From the NCBI GenBank assembly GCA_008932935.1, contig WBXD01000007.1:1-36700 (forward strand): DNA of 36,700 bases, in the 5' to 3' direction. The translations under genes and the position numbers were made by a program. Of the stretch, positions 1 to 10,581 are shown one piece after another. Each line of letters begins with the position of its first letter. Within the stretch, counting starts at the first letter, position 1. The notes beneath the pieces are model-generated. The model ran no database searches. It was given only the letters and a program-made list of their open reading frames with translations, and was not told where the DNA came from. This DNA comes from Verrucomicrobiota bacterium. Its GTDB lineage: Bacteria; Verrucomicrobiota; Verrucomicrobiia; Verrucomicrobiales; Akkermansiaceae.

Positions 1-3000
1 CTGGCCCTTTTCGCCGAAGAGTTCCTTGAACATATCTTGGAAGTTGAGACGCACCTGGGCAAAGGTCTCGGAGAACAGGCGCTGGGTTTCGGTGTTGATG
101 CGCTCGATCACTTCGAGCAATTCCGCTTTGGAATTGACGAGGTCGTCGTGCTGGTTGCGCAGAAAGGTGTGGCGCTCTTCGAGTTCCTCGAATTCCTCGA
201 TGGCATCGATGTTGACCGGTCCCATGGCATCTAGGCGGCGCTTGATGTCGCTGACGATGGATTCAACGAAGGCCCAGTCCGGCGCGCCGGTCATTTCACC
301 GGGCAGCTCCGCGAGGTCGTCGGCGCGGGTGGCATCGACGACCATGGTGGGCATTTCGTCGTCATGGATGTCCTCGGATTCCTCGCCAGTGACGAGCGTT
401 TGGCGACCGCTGCGGGATTGCAGGGCTTTTTGCGAGGCAATGCTATTGAGTAAGGCATGGGAGTCGGGCTCGAAGCTAGAGAGGTCCGTCTGATGGCGCT
501 CGCGGATCGTGTTGCTCAGGTGTTCGAGGTGCAGGTCGAGCTTGGTCGCGGCAATTTCCTCGCGGCCTTTTTGATCGGAAACCCGGGTGTGGTCACGACG
601 CAAGGTGGCGAGGGCGATTTCGGCGCTTTCGATGGTGTCCATCAGAATACTGCGGCCGCTGGAACGGATATCGATTTCGGCCTGGAGGTCATCGGCTTCG
701 GCGCGGTGGGTCTCGCATTCCTCGGCCAGGCGGGCGTTTTCGGCGATAGCGGCTTCGATGCGTTGGTCGAAGGAGGCGATTTCGGTTTCGCGGCGGATCG
801 AGATTTCGCGCAGTTCGGCCAGGCGCGCCTCCATCGGCTTCTGCTGGGCTTCCGCGGCTTGTTTGGCGCGGCTTTCCACGGCGAGGACGGTGCGGATTTC
901 GTTGAGGGTTTCGGCGAGTTCGCGTTCGCGGTGGGCAGCGGAGTCCGCCTCGGACTGGCAGCGGCGGCTCTCGGTTTCGAGGGCTTCGAGGCGTTCGCGG
1001 GCCGTTTCGAGTTCGGCCTCGAGGTGGAGGCGGCTGGCGCTGGCGGCGAGTTCGCGTTGCTCGAGTTCGCCGCGTTCCCAGCGGTTGTTTTCCAGCTTGG
1101 TCTCAAAACTTTCCACCTCGCGGGTGGCGAGGCTGAGTTGGCCTTGCAGGGTGGACATATCGACTTTTTGGCGTTGCAGCCGTTCGCGGGACAATTCGAC
1201 TTCCTCGCGGAGCTCCTCGAGGCGCGCTTCCAAGCGGAGCACCCGGGTGCGGGCGGTTTCGTCAGCATCGCTTAGATCGGCGACTTCCGCAATGAGGGCG
1301 CGCACTTCGTTGCCGCGCTCCAGCACCGAGGTGCTGCCTTCGGAAGCCACGCCGCCGCGCAGCATGCCCTCGCCGCCTAACAACTCGCCTGCAGTGGTGG
1401 CGAAGGTCGTGCTGGGAAGGCTGGGGCGGAGGCGCAGGGCGGTGGCCAGATCGGGGACGATGAGGACGTTGTCGAGCAGGCGGGTGATGACTGCGGCGAC
1501 GCGTGTATCGGATTTGACGCGGTCCATGGCCCAGGCGATGGCCCCGTCGGGGAGGGTTTCGACCTGGGTGGCTTGGGCATGGCCGACGAACGTCTGTGGC
1601 AGGACTGCGGCGAGGCCGAGTTTTTTCTCGGTGAGGCGTTGGATGATGGTCTCGGCGACCTCCTCATCGCGGACCAGCACGGCTTGGAGGTGGGCGCCGA
1701 GGGCGGCCTCGATGGCGCGGGCGCAGGTGTTGTCGGCCTCGATGAAGGAGGCGAGCACGCCGTGGATGGCGGGCTTGAAGTGAGCGGGTTGGTCGAGGCC
1801 GGCGAGGACCTTTTGGGTGCCCTTGGCGAAGCCTTCGCCGCTTTCGACGAGTTGGCGCACCGCGTCGAGACGTGCGGCGCGTTGGGCGAGGATTTTATTG
1901 GCGGCGGTGGCGGCGCTACGGGCGGCGTCGAGGTCGCCGCGGGTGTGTTGGTAGGCACGTTCGGCGGCATGGAATGTTTCCTCGAGGGAGCCGAGTTGGG
2001 AGGCGGTCACTTCGACGTCACCGGCGATGCGGGAGTGCTCGGAGCGGAATTCTTCGAGTTCGAGGTTGAGGCGCTGCTCTTCGTCGGCGAGTTGGCGGGC
2101 GCGGTCGCGGCTGCCTTCAAGTTGGGCGAGAGCGCTTTCAATTTTCGCCTGCATGGTGGCGATGAGGGTTTGGCAGCGGGTCGCCTCACCGCGGTTTTCG
2201 CGCAATGAGGCTTCGATGCGATCGCGTTCGTCGCGGGTTGAGCGGGTGTGGGATTCCTGGCCGGCGAGCAAAATCTCCTGTTCGGCAATGCGCCGGGTGA
2301 GTTGGTCCAGCGCCTCAGTGGCGGAGTTGACCTCCCATTGCTGTTGCGCGAGCTTTTCGCGGGTGGCGTGGATTTCCTCGTGGTTTTGGCGGATGCGCGA
2401 CTCGAGTTCGGCTTTGCGTTCCTCGTTGAAGGCGGCGCGGCCGGCGGCGGAGTTGAGGGCGTTGCGGTGTTCGTTGAGGTGTTGGCGTAGCTCGGCGAGT
2501 TCGCCTTCGAAGGTGCGAGCGGCAGCGCGGGCTTGGGCGACGGCTTCCTCGCGGGCTGGTAGCTGGCGTTCCAACTCGCTATCGCGTACTTCCAAGCCGC
2601 GGATCGACACGGTCAATTCGGCGCGCTCGGCGCTCAGTTCGGTGAAACGTTTGTGGCCCAGATGGGTGTCGAGCACCCGCACATCGGCGGCGAGCGCTTG
2701 GTAGCGGCGGGCTTTAGCCACTTGGCGGCGCAGCGAATTCATGCGTCGCTCCTGTTCGGCGAGCACATCGGACACGCGCAGCAAGTTCGCCTCGGTGTAC
2801 TCGAGTTTGCGCAGGGCCTCCTTTTTTTCGCGTTTGAATTTGGTGATGCCGGCGGCTTCTTCGAACACCGCGCGGCGCTCCTCGGGTTTGGAGGAGAGGA
2901 TTTGGTCGATTTGGCCCTGGGCCATGATCGAGTAGGCGGTGCGGCCGATGCCCGTGTCCATGAATAGGTCGTGGATGTCCTTGAGCCGGCAGAGCGTGCC

Positions 3001-3345
3001 GTTGATCCGGTATTCCGAGCGGCCATCGCGAAACACCCGCCGGCCAATCGCCACTTCGTTGAACGCCACTTTGAGCAGCGCTTCGCAATCCGCCATGGTG
3101 AGGATGACTTCAGCCATGCCCATGGGTTTGCGCTTTTCGGTGCCGTTGAAAATCACGTCGGCCATTTCGCCACCGCGCAGGGCTTTGGCGGAGGTTTCGC
3201 CCAGCACCCAGCGGATCGCGTCCACCACGTTGCTCTTGCCGCAACCGTTGGGGCCGACGATGCCGGTGACACCTTGGGCAAATTCCAGCACCGTTTTATC
3301 GGCGAATGACTTGAAGCCGTGAATTTCCAGAGTCTTTAGATACAT
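1..3345 (-). CDS. smc: Chromosome segregation protein SMC, 3' end truncated by window edge
   Basis: Reverse strand from ATG at 3345 reads MYLKTLEIHGFKSFADKTVLEFAQGVTGIVGPNGCGKSNVVDAIRWVLGE (SMC Walker A). The same frame at positions 60-1 reads AQVRLNFQDMFKELFGEKGQ, the SMC C-terminal head region. Absent from the ORF track because no stop lies in the window. Confidence 0.95.
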   Translation of the reverse strand, partial: MYLKTLEIHGFKSFADKTVLEFAQGVTGIVGPNGCGKSNVVDAIRWVLGETSAKALRGGEMADVIFNGTEKRKPMGMAEVILTMADCEALLKVAFNEVAIGRRVFRDGRSEYRINGTLCRLKDIHDLFMDTGIGRTAYSIMAQGQIDQILSSKPEERRAVFEEAAGITKFKREKKEALRKLEYTEANLLRVSDVLAEQERRMNSLRRQVAKARRYQALAADVRVLDTHLGHKRFTELSAERAELTVSIRGLEVRDSELERQLPAREEAVAQARAAARTFEGELAELRQHLNEHRNALNSAAGRAAFNEERKAELESRIRQNHEEIHATREKLAQQQWEVNSATEALDQLTRRIAEQEILLAGQESHTRSTRDERDRIEASLRENRGEATRCQTLIATMQAKIESALAQLEGSRDRARQLADEEQRLNLELEEFRSEHSRIAGDVEVTASQLGSLEETFHAAERAYQHTRGDLDAARSAATAANKILAQRAARLDAVRQLVESGEGFAKGTQKVLAGLDQPAHFKPAIHGVLASFIEADNTCARAIEAALGAHLQAVLVRDEEVAETIIQRLTEKKLGLAAVLPQTFVGHAQATQVETLPDGAIAWAMDRVKSDTRVAAVITRLLDNVLIVPDLATALRLRPSLPSTTFATTAGELLGGEGMLRGGVASEGSTSVLERGNEVRALIAEVADLSDADETARTRVLRLEARLEELREEVELSRERLQRQKVDMSTLQGQLSLATREVESFETKLENNRWERGELEQRELAASASRLHLEAELETARERLEALETESRRCQSEADSAAHRERELAETLNEIRTVLAVESRAKQAAEAQQKPMEARLAELREISIRRETEIASFDQRIEAAIAENARLAEECETHRAEADDLQAEIDIRSSGRSILMDTIESAEIALATLRRDHTRVSDQKGREEIAATKLDLHLEHLSNTIRERHQTDLSSFEPDSHALLNSIASQKALQSRSGRQTLVTGEESEDIHDDEMPTMVVDATRADDLAELPGEMTGAPDWAFVESIVSDIKRRLDAMGPVNIDAIEEFEELEERHTFLRNQHDDLVNSKAELLEVIERINTETQRLFSETFAQVRLNFQDMFKELFGEKGQ

Positions 3346-3534
3346 GTTGAGGGGATGGGTTGGAGGGGAAAAGCAATGGGCCTGCACAACGCTAGCCAAG
3401 CCCTCCGCCTCCGCAATCCGAAATGACAATTTTAACCAAATATCGCGTCATCACCTCGCTAGTGATACAATATGTGGTAGTTGGTGGTATTTTGGAAAAC
3501 TGAAGGATGTTGCGTTTTCCAATGATCATTTAGG

Positions 3535-3927
3535 CTAATCCTCGTGTTCCGAGGCGAGCAGCTTGCGTTTTTTTTCTGCGAAGAGGGCGCGGACGATCCC
3601 GATGAGCAGCAGGATGCAGGGGATAGCCACCGCCGATTGCAACAGGGGTGCCGGCCCGGGCGGGCCCTTGTCTAGCAAAACGGCCGGCAGTGCAGCGAGG
3701 TTCTCGATGCCGCGGGAGCTGCCCATCAGAGCCATGACGCCGGCGCCGATGATGCCGTGCCAACGATTGCGCAGGGCAAACAAGCCGCAAATGAGCAAAC
3801 CGCCACCAAGGGTCAGTGCCTCGGTTAGGAAAGCGTACGACGCGGGTTTCTCCAAAAGCAGTGTGGCGGCGAGGCCGAGCGCGATAATGACGAACCCGGC
3901 GAGGAAAATTGGAATGCGCATGGGCAA
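3535..3927 (-). CDS. Small hydrophobic membrane protein, unknown function
   Basis: 130-aa ORF with several hydrophobic segments (IFLAGFVIIALGLAATLLL, ALTLGGGLLICGLFAL, AVAIPCILLLIGIVRALF). Start could be 3927 or 3921. Sits just downstream of manA on the same strand. Confidence 0.65.
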   Translation of the reverse strand: MPMRIPIFLAGFVIIALGLAATLLLEKPASYAFLTEALTLGGGLLICGLFALRNRWHGIIGAGVMALMGSSRGIENLAALPAVLLDKGPPGPAPLLQSAVAIPCILLLIGIVRALFAEKKRKLLASEHED

Positions 3928-3934
3928 AGGGGGC

Positions 3935-4870
3935 TTACGGCAGGGTCACCTGCAGGATGCACGCGGATTGTTGGGCAAGCAAGGGCGAGGCCTTGCGCGG
4001 CAGCAACAGGAACTGGCCTTTGGTGAAGCGGCGGCCGCCGGCACTCACCAGCACGCCGTCTACTAGCACCACGATGGAAAATCGCGCGGCCTGGGGATTG
4101 GCGATGGAGTCGCCGGGGGCGAGCATTTTGCGCATGGTTTTAAAATACCGGCAGGTGGCCAGCGTCTCGCCCTGTGGCACATCCATGGTGGGTTGGTGGT
4201 CGTTGAAGTCGATGCTAGCGAGCGATTCTGGGAGGTGGAGTTGGCGGGGTTTGCCATCGAGGCCGCAGCGGTTCCAATCGAACACGCGGTAGGTGGTATC
4301 GGAGTTTTGTTGGATTTCGTGGATGAGAAACCCAGCGCCGATGGCATGCAGGCGGCCCGATTCGATCAGGATGGAGTCGCCGGGCCGGGGCGTGAGAGCG
4401 TGGATACAATCCGCGAGCGAGCCCTCGCCGATGGCCCGTTGGAAGTCCTCACGGGTCACTCCGGCCTTGAGTCCGACGTAGAGTTTGGCCCCTGCGGCGC
4501 AATCCGCTATGTACCACATCTCGGTCTTGGGTTCACCGCCGAGGCTCGCGGCGAGTTGGGCGGGCGGATGGACCTGTAGCGAAAGGTCATCACGGGCATC
4601 GAGTACTTTGATTAGCAGCGGGAAGCGCGGCTGCGCCTCGTAGCCCTCGCCGAACAACTCCTCGCGCCGTTCACTCCAGAGTTGATGCAAGGACCGCCCG
4701 GCCAACGCCCCCTCGTCCACCACCGATTGCTCCGAGGCACGGTCTACAATCTCCCATGACTCGCCATACGGACGCTCCGGCGCGGGCAGCACGCGGCCAT
4801 AGACGCGCTCCATTTCGCGTCCTCCCCACACCCGTTCCATATAAATGGGTTTGAATGTCAGCGGCTCCAT
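3935..4870 (-). CDS. manA: Mannose-6-phosphate isomerase, class I (ManA-type)
   Basis: 311 aa: MEPLTFKPIYMERVWGGREMERVYG...PFPLLIKVLDARDDLSLQVHPP...TEMWYIADCAAGAKLYVGLK, characteristic of type I phosphomannose isomerase. Confidence 0.9.
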   Translation of the reverse strand: MEPLTFKPIYMERVWGGREMERVYGRVLPAPERPYGESWEIVDRASEQSVVDEGALAGRSLHQLWSERREELFGEGYEAQPRFPLLIKVLDARDDLSLQVHPPAQLAASLGGEPKTEMWYIADCAAGAKLYVGLKAGVTREDFQRAIGEGSLADCIHALTPRPGDSILIESGRLHAIGAGFLIHEIQQNSDTTYRVFDWNRCGLDGKPRQLHLPESLASIDFNDHQPTMDVPQGETLATCRYFKTMRKMLAPGDSIANPQAARFSIVVLVDGVLVSAGGRRFTKGQFLLLPRKASPLLAQQSACILQVTLP

Positions 4871-4998
4871 GGCCCACTTGATATCTCACCCGGCCGCCTC
4901 TGACAAGCGGCGAAATAATCCCCGTGATGGATGAACTAATTCTTGAGAACCCCAGCCCAGCCGCTTGGGGCGCTCAGCCTAACGCGCGGGCCGTGGCC

Positions 4999-7900
4999 TC
5001 ACAATACCGAAGACGGCCTGCCTTTGATCAGCAGGAGCAGGGCCGGCAGCACAATGAGTGTGAGCGGCAGTTGGGCGAGAAGGCCGGCGGTGATGGCAAT
5101 GGCGAGCGGTTGCTGCATGGCGCTGCCTTGGCCGATACCGAGGGCGAGAGGTAGCAATGCCAGGATGGCGGCGAAGGTGGTCATGGCGATTGGCCGCATG
5201 CGGTTCTTGCCGGCGAGCACGAGGCATTCGCTGAAATCACACTCCCGGCCCACGGCGGCGCTAGCCAGTTCGCTGACTTCCGAAACGAAGAAGATGGCCA
5301 CTTCGCCGACGATGCCGAGCACCATGGTCATGCCCATGATAGAGGTGATGTTCAGTTCGGTGGCGGTGAGCCAGAGGCCGAGAAATACGGCGGGCAGAGC
5401 GAGCAGAGGCGTGGCCAGCATGGCCAAGGCGACGCGGAAACTTTCATACAGGAAGAGCAGCAGCAGGAAGACCAGAACGATGGCGGCGATCATCACCACG
5501 AGCATGCCGCGAAATGCGATGCGCTGCTGTTCATACAACCCGCCCAGGCTGTAATAGACTCCGGTGGGAAGTAGGTCGCCATTATCTAACATGAGCTTGA
5601 CGTCGGCGAGCGTCGAGCCAAGGTCGCGTCCGGTGATACGTGCGGTCACTGCGGCCATGCGTTTGAGATCCTCGCGGTTGATTTCGGGCTGGCCGGTGAC
5701 AGTTTTGATAGTGGCAACACGGCTCAGCGGCACGAGGTGGCCGTCGGGAGCACGGAGTTGAAACTCCCGCAAGTCGCGAGCGCTGCGACGCGTGTTTTTC
5801 GGCGTCCACACCCGGACGCCAACCAGCTTCGGCCCGCGCAGGACGTTGGTGGTGAGGTTGCCAGCAAGGAAATCGTCCAGCCAACTGGTGATTTCCGCGC
5901 TGTCGAGGCCATCGAGGGCGGCCTTCACGCGGTCCACCTCGACGATGAGAGCGTCCCCGGCGGGAATGATGCCATTTTTCACGCCGACGACGCCGTTGAT
6001 GCGGGCGAGGGCCTCGGCGACCTTCGGAGCGGTATCGAGCAGGAGTTGTGCATCGTCGGTGAAGAGCTTGATCTCGATGGGCTGCGGCACGGCGGTTAGG
6101 TCGCCTATCAGATCTTCCATCAATTGCAGCAGCTCGACCTCAAGCCCCGGTACACTCGCTCCGATCTGCCCGCGCACGTCGTTCATGATCGCGTCGATGG
6201 AGCGGCGGGGCAACGGCTTGAGCCGCACGAAAAAGTCGCCGATGTTAGCCTCGCTCAAGCCACCACCGAGCTGCAGGCCGGTGCGCCGCGAGTAGGTGGC
6301 CACTTCCGGGGTTGTTTGTAGGATGGCTTCGATTTGCACGAGCCAGCGGTCCGTCTCGGTGAGCGAGGTGCCGGGCGCCGCGACGTAATCGAGAATGAAT
6401 CCGCCCTCGTCCATAGTCGGCATGAAGCCGGAGCCGACGCGAGACGAGGCGAACCAACCGGACCCGGCAAGCAGCAGCATGCCGATAACAATGAGCCATG
6501 GGTGCGCGAGAACCCGGCGCATGAGCCGCTCGTAGCCGCGATGCACCCAGCGGGTGAACGCGCCGCCCTCCGCCTGCTCAGCGTCCTTTTTGCCCAACAA
6601 TTTTCCCGCTAGGATCGGCACTGCGAGCCAAGCGATGAGGAACGACAAAATCAGGCTGGCAGCCATCGTGAGCGAGAGGGCTTTGAAGAAAGCGCCGGTC
6701 ACGCCGCTTAGAAACGCGAGTGGCAGGAAAATGATAATCGTCGAGGCGGACGAGCCGGCGAGCGGCCGGGTGAACTCAGCGGTGGCGAGGATGACCCGCT
6801 CGTACTCATGGCCGGAGCCGCCGCGCAGACGCCGCACGATGTGTTCCACCATCACTATCGAGTCGTCGATGATGAGGCCCACGGCAGCCGCCATACCGCC
6901 GAGGGTCATGATGTTAAAGCTCATGCCGAGGACTTTGAGCAACAGAATGGTGGCGGCGAGCGATGCTGGTAGCGCCAGCAACGCGATGAGGGTGATCTTC
7001 CAGTTGCGCAGGAACGCGAAGAGAACGAACGCCGCGAGTGCCGCGCCGATGAGTACGGCATCACTCACACTTTTGGCGGAGGCTACTATCAGGTCGCTCT
7101 GGTCGTACCATTGCGACAGCTTGATACCCGCCGGAAGTTTGTCGCCGAGGCCGGCGAGTTGTGCTTTCGCGTCGGCGGCGATTTGCACCGTGTTGGCACC
7201 GGGCTGCTGATAGATCTGGAAAATAACCGCGTCGCGGCCATCGGCGGTCACTCGGATGAATTGCGGTGCGGTGTCGTCGCGAACCTCGGCCACATCTTTG
7301 ACGCGCAGCACCCCGTTAGTGCCCGAGCGCAAGATGCAGCCGGCGATTTCTTCCAGGCTTTTGAAGCGGGTGTCGGAAACCACCAGGTAGAGTTTGTTGT
7401 GATCCTGCATGTGGCCCACGGCATGCAGCACGTTAGAGGCGGAGAGTTCCTTGGCCACCTCGCCGATCGTTAGGCCGAACGACTGGAGCTTGGCCGGATC
7501 CACGATCACCCGGTATTCCTCACTTGCGCCGCCCTGCACCGTGATTTTAGCGACGCCCGGGATGGTCGAGAGGATCGGGCGGAGCTGGTAGAGCGCAAAG
7601 TCGCGCAACTCGACGAGGCAGCGGGATGGCGACGTCAAGCTGTAGGCAATGGCCGGAAACACCGTCGGGTCCATCCGCGCCACCTCGAAGGTGGTTCCCG
7701 GCGGCAAACTCGGCAGCACCCGGGTCAGCTCGCTCTGCGCCTGCAGCAACGCCTGCACCATGTCTGCGCCCCAGTCGAAGGTCACCGAAATCTCGTTGCT
7801 CCCGCGGCTGGTCGTCGAGCGGATGTGGCGCACGCCTGGAATGGCTCGCAAGGCCTCCTCGACCGGATAGGTCACTTCCACTGCCATGCGCTCGGCCGGC

Positions 7901-8061
7901 CGGTTTCCGGCATCGACACTCACCCGGACACGCGGGAAATGGACGTGCGGGAAAAGCGCGACGGGCAGGTTCCAGCCGCTCACGGCGCCGCCAATGGCCA
8001 GCACGATGATGAGGAAGAGAATCGAGCGTGCGTGAGACTGCGCCCAGCGGGTGAAGTTCAT
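4999..8061 (-). CDS. Efflux RND transporter permease subunit (AcrB/CusA superfamily)
   Basis: 1020 aa; N-terminal LPVALFPHVHFPRVRVSVDAGNRPAERMAVEVTYPVEEALRAIPGVRHIRSTTSRGSNEISVTFDWG; internal GGMAAAVGLIIDDSIVMVEHIVRRLR and GFMPTMDEGGFILDY; repeated transmembrane blocks. Confidence 0.93.
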   Translation of the reverse strand: MNFTRWAQSHARSILFLIIVLAIGGAVSGWNLPVALFPHVHFPRVRVSVDAGNRPAERMAVEVTYPVEEALRAIPGVRHIRSTTSRGSNEISVTFDWGADMVQALLQAQSELTRVLPSLPPGTTFEVARMDPTVFPAIAYSLTSPSRCLVELRDFALYQLRPILSTIPGVAKITVQGGASEEYRVIVDPAKLQSFGLTIGEVAKELSASNVLHAVGHMQDHNKLYLVVSDTRFKSLEEIAGCILRSGTNGVLRVKDVAEVRDDTAPQFIRVTADGRDAVIFQIYQQPGANTVQIAADAKAQLAGLGDKLPAGIKLSQWYDQSDLIVASAKSVSDAVLIGAALAAFVLFAFLRNWKITLIALLALPASLAATILLLKVLGMSFNIMTLGGMAAAVGLIIDDSIVMVEHIVRRLRGGSGHEYERVILATAEFTRPLAGSSASTIIIFLPLAFLSGVTGAFFKALSLTMAASLILSFLIAWLAVPILAGKLLGKKDAEQAEGGAFTRWVHRGYERLMRRVLAHPWLIVIGMLLLAGSGWFASSRVGSGFMPTMDEGGFILDYVAAPGTSLTETDRWLVQIEAILQTTPEVATYSRRTGLQLGGGLSEANIGDFFVRLKPLPRRSIDAIMNDVRGQIGASVPGLEVELLQLMEDLIGDLTAVPQPIEIKLFTDDAQLLLDTAPKVAEALARINGVVGVKNGIIPAGDALIVEVDRVKAALDGLDSAEITSWLDDFLAGNLTTNVLRGPKLVGVRVWTPKNTRRSARDLREFQLRAPDGHLVPLSRVATIKTVTGQPEINREDLKRMAAVTARITGRDLGSTLADVKLMLDNGDLLPTGVYYSLGGLYEQQRIAFRGMLVVMIAAIVLVFLLLLFLYESFRVALAMLATPLLALPAVFLGLWLTATELNITSIMGMTMVLGIVGEVAIFFVSEVSELASAAVGRECDFSECLVLAGKNRMRPIAMTTFAAILALLPLALGIGQGSAMQQPLAIAITAGLLAQLPLTLIVLPALLLLIKGRPSSVL

Positions 8062-8077
8062 GGCGGGGAGAAATTTA

Positions 8078-9127
8078 TCACTCGGAGCGGCGGACGAGCA
8101 TGCCGTCCTGGAGTTGATAGTTGCCGGTGGTGACCACCTCGTCGCCGCCGCGGAGGGTGGCGCCGGACACCTCGGTTAGGACAGCGGTCTCCAAGCCAGT
8201 GGTCACTTGGTGTTTCACGGCGTGGCCGTCGCAAACGGTGAAAAGAACCGGGCCGTCATCGTCGGGCAGGATGGCCTCGCGCGGAACGACGAAGGCGTCC
8301 TTTTCCTCGACGCGGATATTGCCGCACACATAGCCATTGAGGAGCAGCGGCAGATCTGGAGGCACGGTCACGATGGTATCCACCAGCCGGGTTTGCGGAT
8401 TCACCCGCCGTGTGACCAAGCGAATGGCACCGCGGCCATCCACCCCATCCTGATTGACGGCGTGGAGGCTGACAATTTGTCCTGCATGCAGCCGTGCGGC
8501 ATTCGCGGGTTCCACTCCCAGGAGAACTTCGATCTTGTGGGCCGGCACGAGTGCCAGCAGCGGCGCACCAGCCGGGACGATCTGTCCGATGTGCACGTCA
8601 ACCGAGGCCAGTAGACCGCTGAGCTCGGCCTTGAGGGTGCTGCGCTCGCCAGCGCCGCGAGCGATGAGGCTGCTGAGTTTTGCGGCGGCGTCGCGGGCGG
8701 TCTGGCGTGCCAGTTGCAGGTCCTGGTTGATGGCCAACTGCATCTCAAAGCGCCTTGCAGTTTGCTCGAGCTGGCGCTGCGCAGACTCGGCGGCGGATGT
8801 GGCCTGGGCGAGCTGCAATTGCGTGTCAGGGCTGGGCTCGACCACGATGAGTGGCTGGCCCTCCTGCACCGACTCGCCCGCCGAGACGAGCAAGCGCATG
8901 ACCGTGCTTTCATATTGCACCGAGACGCCCACCAGTTCGCTGGGTTGCGCCACCACCGTGCCGTATGCGGTTAGAGTCGCGGCGATAAGCTCCTTGCCGA
9001 GCTTGACGGTCTTGACAGTGGCGGTGGGTGTGACCTCGTCCGCCGCCTTTTCCGCAGAGGGTCCGCTGCGGTGGCAGGCGCTTATCGCGAGGACGAGGGC
9101 GAGGAGCGTTAATGGAGATCGTGTCAT
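8078..9127 (-). CDS. RND efflux periplasmic adaptor subunit (HlyD/MFP family)
   Basis: 349 aa with lipoprotein-like N-terminus (LLALVLAISACHRSG). Barrel-sandwich halves VSAGESVQEGQPLIVVEPSPDTQLQLAQA and VDVHIGQIVPAGAPLLALVPAHKIEVLLGV. Adjacent to RND permease. Confidence 0.9.
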   Translation of the reverse strand: MTRSPLTLLALVLAISACHRSGPSAEKAADEVTPTATVKTVKLGKELIAATLTAYGTVVAQPSELVGVSVQYESTVMRLLVSAGESVQEGQPLIVVEPSPDTQLQLAQATSAAESAQRQLEQTARRFEMQLAINQDLQLARQTARDAAAKLSSLIARGAGERSTLKAELSGLLASVDVHIGQIVPAGAPLLALVPAHKIEVLLGVEPANAARLHAGQIVSLHAVNQDGVDGRGAIRLVTRRVNPQTRLVDTIVTVPPDLPLLLNGYVCGNIRVEEKDAFVVPREAILPDDDGPVLFTVCDGHAVKHQVTTGLETAVLTEVSGATLRGGDEVVTTGNYQLQDGMLVRRSE

Positions 9128-10494
9128 GGGGAAAGAGGCCGGGCGGCGGTGGTTTCTAGGGCAATGCGGGCTTGGGCGAGTTGCTGTTGGAGTTTCAGGA
9201 GGTCGAGGGCTTTGCGGGTGAGTTCGTTGTGTGTGGTGGAATAGCCGAGAATGCCGGCATTGCCCTCCGCGACGGCTTTGCCGGACATCTCGACGACCCG
9301 GCAGAGAGCCGGCAGCGCCTTTTGGGCATGGGCGATTTGGGCGTTGAGCGAGTGAACGTCGGCAAGCGCCGCCGCGATGTCGGCCCGGGCTGCGAAGACG
9401 CGGTTGGTGTATTCGTCGAACAGGCGCTGGCGCGTGGCGTTTGCCACTGCGATGCTGCCTTGGTTGCGGTCAAAAAACGGCAGAGCCATGGTGATGGCGG
9501 GGCCCAGTGTGCGAACGTTGCCGGTATCGGTGGCGCGGTTGAACCCGATGGTTATGTTAGGAAACTGGGCGAGGATGGCCGCGCGCAGTTTCGCATCCTC
9601 GCTCTCGTAGCCGCGCTTGAGGGCCAGCAAATCCAAGCGGCGCTCCTCCAACCCATGCAGCAGCGTGGCGGCCGATGGCGGATCGACGCGCGAGGGCAGC
9701 TCGGTGGCGCTTTGGAGCCGCAGATTGGTGGCCGGCGGATAGCCGATGGCGCGGTTGAGGGCGATGCGGCGCTGCTCGAGTGCCTGCTGCAGGCCAAGCA
9801 ACACGGCGCGGGCGTCGTTGGCAGATACCTCGAGCGTGGCGGATTCGAGAAGCGGCATTTCGTGAATATCGGCGGCTTTGCTGACGAGGTCGGCATTGCT
9901 GGCCAGGCGGTCTGAAATCTCCCCGGCCAGGGCCACCTGAGCACGCAGCGCAATGAGATCATAAACCGCAGTTCGAGCGGCAAGCGCCGTCTGCCATTCC
10001 TCCCACGCAATGTCCAGACGCACGGCCTGCTCGTCGGCGCGGGCACTGGCGACATCCTGGCCCCGGGTGACCACACCCTGCAAGTCCCAGTTCAAGCCAT
10101 AGCCGGAGCCGGTCCGGGTGCCTGCGGTGGCACCACCGGTGACGAAGTCGAGATTGCCGCTGAACTGGGGGTTGGGGAGGATGCCGGCTTTGAGAAGCTG
10201 CGCCTGCGCCTCACCGGCCTGATCACGCAGGGCCCGCAGCGCCGGATTGAGCAACACCGCGAGCAGCGCCGCTGCATCCGGCGACAGCCCGTCGCTGGCA
10301 TCCAGCCGCAACGGGTGGAGCAGCGGGTGATTGATTTGGCGGGCGGCGATGGCAAGTGCGTTGCTGTTAGGTGGGCGGAGGCGGCGTTCAACATTTGCGG
10401 AGTTGAGGGCCAGCGCATGGTACGTGGCGCAGCCGCTGAGGCAGAGTGTACCCGCCAGAGCGTAGGCTGCTCCTTGAAATCGTGAGTGGGACAT
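9124..10494 (-). CDS. TolC-family outer-membrane efflux protein
   Basis: 456 aa; lipobox-like LAGTLCLSGC; paired repeats with NPALRALRDQAGEAQAQLLKAGILPNPQFSGNLD and AILAQFPNITIGFNRATDTGNVRTLGPAITMALPFFDRNQGSIAVANA. Stop overlaps the adaptor start (9124-9127). Confidence 0.92.
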   Translation of the reverse strand: MSHSRFQGAAYALAGTLCLSGCATYHALALNSANVERRLRPPNSNALAIAARQINHPLLHPLRLDASDGLSPDAAALLAVLLNPALRALRDQAGEAQAQLLKAGILPNPQFSGNLDFVTGGATAGTRTGSGYGLNWDLQGVVTRGQDVASARADEQAVRLDIAWEEWQTALAARTAVYDLIALRAQVALAGEISDRLASNADLVSKAADIHEMPLLESATLEVSANDARAVLLGLQQALEQRRIALNRAIGYPPATNLRLQSATELPSRVDPPSAATLLHGLEERRLDLLALKRGYESEDAKLRAAILAQFPNITIGFNRATDTGNVRTLGPAITMALPFFDRNQGSIAVANATRQRLFDEYTNRVFAARADIAAALADVHSLNAQIAHAQKALPALCRVVEMSGKAVAEGNAGILGYSTTHNELTRKALDLLKLQQQLAQARIALETTAARPLSP

Positions 10495-10581
10495 ATTGAA
10501 TCGATGGTCGAAAGCTCATGCCACAACGGCTGCATTCAGGTCGAACTCCACTAGAGTCATTGAAAAGCTAAAGCTGCTGCG

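Noticed and set aside
587-1783. 398-aa plus-strand ORF antisense to smc (and overlapping 457-1275, 1573-2208, 2027-2704)
   Set aside because: Low-complexity Ser/Arg- or Gly/Phe-rich translations typical of antisense frames in GC-rich DNA; smc is unambiguous on the other strand.
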